Shown here one piece after another: positions 13,301 to 25,300 of a DNA stretch of 64,000 nucleotides. The position numbers and the translations under genes were made by a program. The notes below the pieces were generated by a model, which saw nothing but the letters and a program-made list of their open reading frames with translations, was not told the origin of the DNA and did not search any database. Every line of letters starts with the position of its first letter. Within the stretch, counting starts at the first letter, position 1. This DNA comes from Monodelphis domestica (taxonomy: Eukaryota; Chordata; Mammalia; Didelphimorphia; Didelphidae), in assembly GCF_027887165.1 (NCBI RefSeq), contig NC_077232.1, positions 78,087,369 through 78,151,368 of the forward strand, in the 5' to 3' direction.

Positions 13301-16300
13301 ACAGCATTAGAGGGTTATCATGCATAGCATTCTTCACCCTTCAGGTTACCTGATGATAGCCAATTCCCAATGTAGCTAATTCTCCAAAGACCAGACAATT
13401 CATCATGTAGTCCAAATGGGAAGTCTTTCCAACTCAGCAGGACCTTCCACCTTGCTAAAGCAGTGACTCTGGAGTCAGAAGACCTTAGGCTCATCACTTA
13501 CCCTCACTAGGCCTCAATTTCTTCTTCTGTAAAATGAGGTGGGACAAACTAAATGGTTTCAAGGGTCCCTTCCAGCTCTAGAGCTTTGAGAACCTCAGTT
13601 AGCTACACACCACAATGAGAAATGTCTTAAAAGTAGATTTCTCTAGATACTACATAAAAGCTACAAACAAATAAAATAAAAAGCTATTTACAAATAAAAT
13701 GAGAGCTAGAAGTTGAAGCAAGGGTCCTTCCATTCAACTCTTTATTTCTGCATATAAATAACTCTGAAGACCCCTTTTAGGAACTTCATGGAAAATTGGC
13801 AACAGCACAGTAAAAGCCACTAAGATGTGCATTGTTATTCCTAGGGTAGCTCACTTAAGAAACTAGACCATCAGACCATACACATATCTTACTAAAGGAC
13901 TAGGCAGAAAAAGAAGACTTGGACAAACCAGGTGACCATGAAAACCACCGACCTCAAGGGAAGCAGCCTTATACAACCTAAAAGGGAAAAGAGGCTGAAG
14001 TACTGATCTCAGTCCTAAAGACACCATGCTATAAATATGGGAAGACAACCAGGGAATGCCAAACATCAAGCAGGCAAGCTTTGCTGGGCTATAGAGTGGG
14101 AAGGAAGGTGAGGTTAGAAAGTCAAGGTACAGATTGTCAAGGGCTTTAAAAATCACTTAATGTAGGCAATCCAGTGACACTGGAGAAAAGTTTTCATTTT
14201 AGTATACATTTAACCACTAGTAATCAAACCAAAAATAACCAAAAGTAGTAAATGTTAATTTTAAGGAGACCCAAGAAACTAAATTAAAATCTATTTTTTT
14301 ATATGGAAAAAGCTACCTAGCCCTAACAACCCTTCTTTTCCTTGTAACAGAAAAAAAAGTAGGCAATGTCAACTTTGTACCTAATCATGTATTCAGCATT
14401 TCATACCCACAGGCTCCCTTCTTTCAAGAGGGAAATGAACTTCATTATCTGCACTCCTTGACCAAGACTGATTTCTATAATTAATCAGAGTTCAATTGCT
14501 TTTCAGTGCCATGCTTATTATTCACATGATTGTATTCATTATGCATCTTTTTTCATTCTGCTTAGTTCCTGATGCATCAGTTTGTAGAAATCCTCCCATG
14601 CCTCATATTTGCCATTAACAGTACAATATTTCATTATATACTTTTCCTAATCATTTACTAATCACCAGGTACCTGTATCTACTTTGCTACTAGAAAATGT
14701 CTGACTGCCTTTCAGCTTAACTGATTCACAACTTGCTTGTCTTCCCACATTCTCTCCAACAATATTTAATGTTTGGGATCTTTGCAAATTTCATTGGTGT
14801 AAAGTAAAAATGTAATATGTAGTTCTTTGGAGCTTTTGTAGAATAGGGAGTTCTCCCAAGGACTTTGTGTTCTAGTACTTATCAAACAGTTCAACTGCTT
14901 TTCTAAATCTGGATTTAATTACTTTGAATAAAGTAACCCTTTGACCAAAAGGGAATATTTAGGTCAATGGTTTATCTTAGATAAGAAAAAATGAGGCTGA
15001 GGAAGATTTAATGACTCACTCAAGGTCACACTGATGGTAAAACAGAACTAAAAAGCCAGGTCCTAACTACAGAGATGGCTAGGATTCTCCATTGTCTACA
15101 CAGCCTCCTCTATCTAGAATATAGTGGTTTGACCAGGGTCACACAAGTACAAAGTGCCTAAGGCCAGATTTGAACCTAGGACTTCCCATCTCTAGGCCTG
15201 GCTCTTAATCCACTGAGCTACCCAGTGGCCCCCCCTAAAAATTCATGTTCTTAATTATAATTTCTAGCCTTGTCAATTTTACCTATTTCTAATTAAACAC
15301 TTTCTGCCATTCCTTTGCAGATATGGGGGAGGGAGACTCCACAGGTGTGGAACACACACAAATATACTAACAGATTTTTTCACCCTGATGATCAGGTATG
15401 CCAATTTTTTTTTCTCTTTTCTTTTTAAATTTTATGTTCTCTATTAAATAAATAATGACTCTGGGAGTTAGAAGGATAAAGAAATTTAGACAATACCAAA
15501 AAAGGTATCAATATTCAATTTTCTAAAAGTTTTTTTGGGGGGTGTATTTATTTGGGAAGTTACTTATTCACTTAGATCTATACCATGTATTAATTCTGTT
15601 AGTGTTCCCTGAATTAATGTTTAACATGAATATTCCACATTCTCTCAAACAATGCCTCACTCTTTCAAAAATATTTCCTAAAAGCTCTGAGAGGAATATT
15701 AAAGCCTCTCATAGTTCTAGTCTTATTATCATCCATCTTTTTATAACTTGGATAGCTTTTCCTTTATAATCTTAAGACATTATACCATTTGTTGCATATT
15801 TACTTACTATTTCTATCTCTTGGTCTAGTGCCAACACGATGGTTTATTTTTCTCTTGACAATGAATTTGTTTCCCTGTCTACCATAATTTTAACTCAGGT
15901 TTAAAAAAAAATATTGGTGCAAGGGCAAGTTTTATTCTACACTCATTTTTATCTGTGATTATTTCAAAAACCATTTCTAATATGCACAAAATTTGAAGGC
16001 TTAATTTCTCATGCATTCACATTATGGTTATTAACTATTATGCTTATTTCCCTTTTTAATTCTTTTTTCCTCTCAAGTCAGTACATTTTGTTTTTTTTTA
16101 ATGCTAAATTTGGTCATTAATTAAGAGTTCACTTTAAGTATCTCTCCATTTTATGTTTATAGTCACTGTGTGTCTATTTTTTGGGGGGGTTCTGCTCTTT
16201 TTTTTCTACATACTTCCAAAAAAATTTTTTTTTTTGCTTAGACTATCTTCTTTCAATTGCTTTTCCAAGCCTCAGGGCCGGGCCATTTTTTTTGTACTAT

Positions 16301-19300
16301 CTTTCATTGAATTTTACTAAATTGTCCCTTTATTACTTTTACTGTTTCTAATAATAGAATTCCTGCAAAACTTACAAATTATTGGATGAGACCACTGAAC
16401 CAAAGCTGAGCATTGTATTTTCTAAGTTTGTATTTCTAGTAGACTCTGACCAGGTCTCTCTAAAACCCATTATTTTTCCATACATATGAGGAAATTGAGA
16501 CCCAGTGTTTAAAACAACTAACAACACAAACAACATATTAGAGCCAATATCCTCTTTTCCTTGGACATCTATTCTGTGGTAAAACTGACAAAGAATATAG
16601 TTGAACTCAAGAGATGTAGTTAAAAAAATTATGAAATGCTTAAAAAAGTTGACTAGTATGACTTATATAGGGGATACTCAAATGTTCACAGCATTATTTT
16701 CCTTTATCCCTATAAACATGCTTGTCAAAAACTACCATAAATCATGGCCAATATACAAGATTTTACTCACCCACGCCCGGGGCTAAACCTCAAGTTTTAT
16801 GAACAAATATAGTGGAATCCTTATTCCCTAGTGTCAAGTTCAAACCAAGGAGCTTACATTACTGCTTAAAATGAGCCAAACTGCCAAAAGGAAAGTAGAA
16901 GGAATTAGAAAACTTAAGGGAAAAATGCAAAACCCTGGTACTCACATAATTATCCTGAGAGCTTGTTTGTGACTCGGAGCTACTTTCTGCAGACTCAGTC
17001 TCCATTTCATCGATATCTACTGGAGTACTGTTAAAATTATAAAGCAACATGAAAATGACATCAATGACTTGCTTAATAGAATGCTGAAAGAAATCTGATG
17101 CTAGGAAGGCTCTTGTTGGCTGGGTATCTCCAGGGAAAACCCCAGCTGTGCCAGTGAATTTCTCCTGCCCAGGATTATTCTAAACAATTTTGAAAAGCTG
17201 CATTCCCTAGGTTTCTTTGTCTGCAAAACAGAGATGACACATACTCCCCTAATTTACTGAGGTGATTCAAGTAAACCACTTAATAAATCCCAAAGTACAA
17301 TCATCAGTGGCAGTAGTATGCAAAGGTTTAAGCAGCTAGCTCAATGTTATTTTTATGCCAATATTAATCTAAAAGACTCTTGTCTTGTAAAAACCCAGAC
17401 TGATAAATTTCCTAATGCCTGAAATGAAAACTACTATTTTAATACAGGGAAGCTAAATAACATGAATAGTTGGGTAAAAAATTGAATTTTAAAAGTCCTT
17501 TATTATGAGGTGAGAGTATCAATTTGAGAAATATTTTTTAAGAGGACACAGGAATCACATTTTTGATGGGAAGCATAATGTATTCTCCATAAGCAAAACC
17601 CTTCCTCACTGCAAAAGGGGGGGAGGGGGAGAAAAAATAACCCATAAACTTAATTAACTTCATGCACATATTCTCTGCTTCCACCAAGCTCCTATGTTCT
17701 ACCTACTTATTAAAAACATTTATATGCAACTGAGCTTAATTAAGGCTTGTTGTTATTACTCTAAACCACTCCCAGGGAGGAGACAACATGCTATATGCAC
17801 TATACATCAGGAAAATAAGTATTCATTAAATTTTTCTAGTGGGAAGATTTGAAGAACACCATTTCTTGGGTCATAGAATTATATATATATACACACAACA
17901 TATGGCAAAAAGCAAGGATAGTCTACTTATGAGACATACATTTCCATAATACAAGAAAAAAGTAGTTCTGATACGTACATTTCTTGCAAGTTACAACCTT
18001 CCTCAACTGGAGGATCCCAAAAATGCAAAGCAACTTTCCACAGTTTGATCTGCTGGTCCCAGGATCGCCTACTATACTTCTTAAACTTATTTGGAGTTTT
18101 GGGATGAATTCCAGGTTGTCTAAGATGCCTATATTAGAAAGAATACACCCAGTAGTCTAAGGAACCATACATTCTAGGCTTGTACATAATTCTTACTAAT
18201 TATGAAATATTAAGATTTTAATGAGATTGACATGTTAAGAACTGAGGTTTTGCTTATTTGTTTTTTTTAAACCCACTACTGGATATTAATCTAAGATTAT
18301 TCTATACATTGTTGTGGGTTGTATTAGGCATCTAAATTCTTTTACATCAAATGTGATAACATTCCCTATTACTGAAAAACAAAATTACATTTTTGTTACA
18401 GTGAAGTCATATCTGGTTCAACAGGAACTATACCCATATAAACATAAACAGGAACATACCCATATAAAGTATAACCATAAAAACAATAGACCAATAAAAA
18501 CCATAGTAAAAATCCTATTTAAAATGAAAACTAGCCAATGGCTTTAATCCAGTTTGCCAGCACCCCCTTACTCTTTTTCTCCACTTCTGGGCAGGACTTT
18601 TTGGGTTCCCTTCAGTTTCTACTATACCCTTCATCCCCCCCCCCCTCCCTTAAACCCTTATCTTCTATCTTAGAATTAATACTATATATATTGGTTCTAA
18701 GGCAGAAAAGTGGGGCAATAGGATTAAGTGACTTGTCCAGCTATGAAGTATATGAGGTTTTATATCTGGACCTGTGATCTCCAAGACTGGCTCTCAATCC
18801 ACTGAACCATCTAGCTGCCCCCTCTACCACAGTCTTCTTTGTTCAGGCTCCTATTTCTTTTCTCCCCAGTTCCTACATATAGGCCTAGATACATCAAAAG
18901 GCTCAGCTTCTACTTCTTGTCTTTATTCTAGCTTCTTCTCAGGAATTCAGCTATCAGTGTAAAAACAGTCAATTTGCCAGAATTCTCCTAAGGTATCTTC
19001 TGCTAAACCAGTCACCAGAGGAACACTTCATGCCAAATGTACAATATTTTCTCTATAATTATGAAGATTCCTGTAACAATTTCTAAATCACCATGTACGT
19101 ATACTTATAACAAAGGGGAAGTATATTCAGAAGGGTAAAGGTATGATCTTTCTTAAAAAAGGAAATTACCTATAATAACATTAACTCATTTAAAGGCCTG
19201 CCATTCACACAAGTGAAAAATCTACCTGGGAACTTCTTTAATGTATCGATCATAGGCAATGGTATTCTTTCCATAATTTATCTGCTTTTGTCTCCTCATC

Positions 19301-22300
19301 AGAACATTTTCATCTGTTTCTAGTTCTGCTCGTGCTGCAGATGTTGATTCTTTTGAATCAGAACTAAACAAAATAAAAAATTATGACATTTTCAGAGATA
19401 TCTAATAGATGTTATCAACACTTTTCCATAATTTTATACTAAACATTCAAAAAGGTAATCAAATATCATTTGTAAGAGAAAAAGAACCTTGCCTTGAAAA
19501 TGTTGATATTTCAACATGTAAAATTTCATCTATCAAGTCACTCCCATAAAATATCTACTAACTTTCTCAGCTTATTCCCTTTGTCCCCACTGATTTTTTT
19601 CTTTAACATGGCTATGGTTAAGCCCTTCTTTTATATAATTTCACAAAGGTCGTCCTAGATTTCTTTATATTACTCACATTTGTTAGTTTTTTTAAAGTAC
19701 CTTTAAGAGACATACAAATTTAAAAGTACTAAATATTACTCACCTTCCAGATGATGACTTTCTTTCTCTTCCAAATTCATTTATGAGAAGTTTTCTTTTG
19801 TATCTATGAAAGAAATTCACATTCTTACTAATCAAGAAAAAAGAAAAACCTGAACCTTTATGAATCTTATTTCATTTCTGAAGACTTAACAGACTTTACA
19901 GATAAGGCCTAGAGAGGCTTAATGGCTCAAGTCAGAAAACTGATCAGTCTAAGTAAGAACCAGATTAAAATCTAGATTTCATGGCTTCCAAGTAGGACCA
20001 CTCTCACAAATGACAATCAGGGTAGCATCTAACAAACTCAACAAAGCATTTCTCTTTATGGGACTTCCGTCCAGTGTGATTAGCTCTTAACACATAAATG
20101 CTTATTAGTAACCATAACAAATTCTCTTAAAGAGTCTCTACCTATACCTCCTCAATTTAGAGTAAAATACATAGCAAATTTAAAGGCCATCAAAATTAAA
20201 AAGGCTGAGCAGTCCAAAAATAGTACCTAACATGTTTAAAAAGAAAACAATGGCAAATTCAAATGTTTCTCTAAATTCCAACAAATTCAAGGTTAATTTT
20301 TTTTAAAAATAATCTCAAATAAAAATTAATTTCCAATGGATAGGCAGTTCTCAGATAAAGAAATCAAAACTATTAACAAGCACATGAAGAAGTGTTCCAC
20401 ATCTCTTATAATCAGAGAGATGCAAATCAAAACAACTCTGAGGTATCACCTCACACCTAGCAGATTGGCTAACATAACAGCAAAGGAAAGTAATGAATGC
20501 TGGAGGGGATGTGGCAAAGTAGGGACATTAATTCATTGCTGGTGGAGTTGTGAACTGATCCAACCATTCTGGAGGGCAATTTGGAACTATGCCCAAAGGG
20601 CGACAAAAGAATATCTACCCTTTGACCCAGCCATAGCACTGCTGGGTCTGTATCCCAAAGAGATAATGGACACAAAGACTTGTACAAAAATATTCATGGC
20701 TGCGCTCTTTGTGGTGGCCCAAAACTGGAAAACGAGGGGATGCCCATCAATTGGGGAATGGCTGAACAAACTGTGGTATGTGTTGGTGATGGAATACTGT
20801 TGTGCTCAAAGGAATAATAAAGTGGAGAAGTTCCATGGAGACTGGAACAACCTCCAGGAAGTGATGCAGAGCGGGAGGAGCAGAGCCAGGAGAACATTGT
20901 ACACAGAGACTAATACACTGTGGTATAGTCGAACGTAATGGACTTCTCCATTAGGGGCGGTGTAATGTCCCTGAACAACTTGCAGGGATCCAGGAGAAAA
21001 AAAACACCATTCATAAGCAAAGGATAAACTATGGGAGTGGAAACACCGAGAAAAAGCAACTGCCTGAATACAGAGGTTGAGGGGACATGACAGAGGATAG
21101 ACTTTAAATGAACACTCTAATGCAAATACTATCAACAAAGCAATGGGTTCAAATCAAGAAAACATCTAATGCCCAGTGGACTTACGCGTCGGCTATGGGG
21201 GGTGGGGGGGAGGAAAAGAAAATGATCTATGTCTTTAACGAATAATGCTTGGAAATGATCAAATAAAATATATTAAAAAAAAAAAAGAGGCAGGAAAAAA
21301 AATTAATTTCCATTTAACTTACCTGGGTTCTACTTCACATTAGAAGGAGAAAGAACTATAATTAATGACAATGCCATTTGGTAATGTTTTGCTTAAATAT
21401 TAATAGTATTATTAGCTAAAATTGTTAAAACTAAATAAATATTAGTTATATGCGTTACTAATATTGTTGTACATGAGTATCAATAGTTTGACAAATTACT
21501 AGTGCTGAAAGTACCAAGCCTTCTGCATATACCTAATAATTTATATTCTAGTGAGGAATTCTATTAATGCATTAACTTTAAGTTAAACTGCATAGACTAG
21601 AACACATCTAAAGAAAAAAAATGAATAGCTAAAATATAGAATGAAGGCAAGTGGTTATGCAGAGTTTAAATTTAATATAATTATAAGTTAAAATTGGATA
21701 TAATTATGTACCTTGCAATTTCTTTATTCACTTTGGTTCTCATTTCATCCTCTTCAACTACACTTCCCCAGTCTGTACATCTTGAATGGGGTTTGGGGCC
21801 TTCTGGTGTTGTAAAGCTGCAAAAAATTAAATGAAAATAAAACTGCCAAAATTCATACATTTAGATGATACAGTTTACTTTTCTAAGCCTGGTTCAGAAA
21901 ATTCAATTTTCAGTTCACATAAAACAATGAAATGCTTGGGTGGGTTTACATGTAGGTAACTGATGGGTATGAACAGGTTGCAACACATAATAAAGAAAAA
22001 TGTAAGTTCGATTAGGAATTATCTCACTTACATTAGCATTTCCAAGTAGCACAGGGCCTGGTATATTTTAAGAAGTGGATAAATGCTTTATCATATATGT
22101 TTTTTAAAAAAGGTAGCAAATTAACTGAAAACAAAGGTGGGAAATGGCCAGTGTTACATGAACGTAATGAAATACTAGTATACTTTAAGAAAGTTATTTT
22201 GAATCAGCTGGAAAACATTTTCTGTTCTTTTTTTCAGTGCTAAATTTGGTCATTAATTAAGAGTTCACTTTAAGTATCTTTCCATTATATGTTTTTATAG

Positions 22301-25300
22301 TCACCATGTTGGTTTTTTTTTTTGGTTCTGCTCTCTTTTCTACATCGATCCATTTCTATTTCTCTCTAAAGAATTCAGAGAACTGGCCAAGGCCATCTTG
22401 CACTCTAAATCCCATTTCCCTTCCACCTTTCTCCAAATTGCCCCTTATATATTATTACTCCACACCCAACCTTCAATCTTTGTGTCTTTCCCTAAAGGGC
22501 TCAAATATGCCCAAGCATTCTTCTTCTAATGTATAACATGCAATAGTAAAATATATAACATACATAATATACACATATATTGTAAGTCAGCTGACATGCT
22601 TTGCTGAACTGCCCCCCCCCAATTCTTTATTAAAAGGGGAGGTTCTCTGAAAGAAAAGCAGAAAAGATATTATTTAGGAAATCAAGTTTGTCCATGTTAT
22701 CACCTTATTCAAAATCCAAATGAGTTCCTGTTACCTCTAGGATTACAAAAGATACTTTTTGGCATTTAAAAACTCTTCCTTCCTATCTTTCTAGTCCTTT
22801 AACATATTTCCCTTCTTCTCACACTGGTATGATGTTCAAGCCTACTGGTCTATTTGCCACTAAATCTCTTTTCTCCTGCCTTTGCAGCATCTCTGGTATC
22901 CAGAATGCTCTCCTCTTCTACCTTTGCCTTCCTGGCTTCCTTTAAAAACTCAGCTCCTAGGTCCCCCAATAACAAGAGATCTTTCCTGGTTCCCCTTCAG
23001 GTACTAAGGCTTTCCACTCTAAGACCCATCCACTCTGTATTCATTGCCAATTATGTATGTTGTCTCCTAAATTAGAATATAAGCTCTTTGAAGGTTGAAA
23101 CCAGTTTTCTTTTCATTTTCTTATCTTTTAAGAACTTAGCCTATTATACAAAACAAGGATTTATAAAATGGCTGTTGGCTAAAAGTTAGAGAACACCCCA
23201 ACCCCCCTCCTTTGCAGACACAGCGACAATGATGTATTGATTGACTTTTTCCCTTAAAACTTTTTATAATTGGTAATATGGAATGGCTCTCTGATAGGGG
23301 GAAGAGAAGATATAGATGGTGATATAAAAACAAAAGATACAATTTTTTTCTTAAGAGATAAAATAAAGATCTATGCAAATGACCTGGGTATCTGTAATAC
23401 TTTGCTTCCAATGAAGTAGAGACTATTTAACAGCTACTAATTTTGGCTTAAAGGTGTCCTCAGTTTGGGTATTATACCTCAAAGCTTCAATTCTTCTAAA
23501 TAAACAAATGTAGGCAAAGGAAGATGTTAGGTTGGCCATAAAGTTTTCCAGTGTAAAGAAATGATCTTTAGCTCTTTCTGTCTTTCCACAAGGCATGCTC
23601 AACATGCTCTACAAGCAATAACATGATTTCGAACATCTTTCTGTTTCCTATAAATTATCAATAAAAGCAGGCATCAGATTTAAATTACTTAAAATTACCC
23701 AAAAAAACCCTCAATGAAATTTTGGGAGTAGCTTTATAAAGAAATAATGCATAACTTTTTTTAGATCCTTAAGTCACTTACAAAAGGTCACAGCTAGGAA
23801 GTAACATTTTCATTTTATAACATATTTTGCTATTTTTAACTTCAGAAATTTGAAGTTAAGTTTTAAGTGCTCCATTAGTCTTTTTTTGAAATCCGTATTT
23901 TCCATCTTAGAATCAATACTGTGTATTGGTTCCAAGGCAAAGGAGCTAGCTATTATTATTATTAAACGGGTTAACCACTTTTCTGTCTTAAACATTTCTT
24001 GAAAAATAGAGGTTCTTTGGCTCAATCTCATTAGACTCATAAGGAAAACACATTTTTATCTTGAGTTTTAGTAATACAAATTAATTAGCCCCAAATAAAT
24101 GAAGAACATTTTAAAAGGCTCTAATGTGTAGTAAGTTTACAGAACAGGCAGGCAGAGATATGTTGCAATGTGCATTGTTGGCAGGTGTAACAGCATTAAC
24201 AAATGCACTGAATATAATATGCAGCATGATATAGCATATTACTTAATTAGGCCAAGGTTATTTCTGAATTCATGACAAAGGTTACAAGGAATATGGATTC
24301 TAAAATTCTAGGTTCAAGTCAGAATGACACTGAATGAATCTAGTCTTGCTAGTGTTTCCACAAGGGACAAACCAGATCCATCTCTTGATATCTAATCAAG
24401 TTTTAAGTTCTAACTCTATATATTCCTTCAACTGGGACTGGATATATTCAAGAACAGCTCCTAAATCAAGCACCACCTTTTACCTAAGTACAAAGCAAAT
24501 ATGCTAGTACAGAATAAGGTTTGTCTCAAATATCAAGTTAATAAAACATACAAATTTTTCAAAAGATGAAGATTAATCAGTAAAAATAGGAGACAAGTTT
24601 CCCCAGAGCCTTCTTTCCACTGCTTTATTGGCACAGTCTATGTGCCTTATCTCCCCAAAGCAGACTCCAAATGGTAAGTTAATTTTCATCTGGCCACATA
24701 ACTGTCACAAGGTTTTCTTCACCAGTCACAACTTAAGGGAAGAAATGTGTGCCCCCCATGGCAAAAATACATCTTTCTGAAAATCCTTACTTTCTGCCTC
24801 AGAATCAATACTAAGAATTGGTTCCAAGGCAAAATAGTAAGAGCTATGTAAAGGGAGTTAAGTGACTTGCCCTGGGTCCTCCCATAGCTAGGAAGTATCT
24901 GAGACTAGGTATGAATCCAGATCCTCCATGTCTCTAGGCCTGGCTTTCAATCCACTGAGCTACCTAGCTGTCCTCTTGCAAAATATGTTTCTGCCAAGTA
25001 TCACACCTCTCAAGCCTGTTGTCTGCACTGCGACATTCCTTTTCTTCTGAATGTCTAGATTTGGCCTCATCTTCAACAAACAGAGATGAATCAACATCTT
25101 CTGGTTTTCTGTGCCTTCCATCCAATCGCCGTTTTCTTCCAAGGGACCATCGGGATGGAGAAAGTGTACTATGTAAAAGAAAGAAAACAAGTTAGTTAAA
25201 CAACTTAGTTCTATTTGTTCACCTATTCTAAGGGATGAAGTGCGTTAGAAATGTAGTAGCAGTAAGTCTAACAGTAAAAGTACTAGGCGCCAAGAGGTAA

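Noticed and set aside
13863-14156. 97-codon minus frame in SLBP intron 7
   Set aside because: Lies on an antisense L2 fragment and shows no SLBP or other homology.
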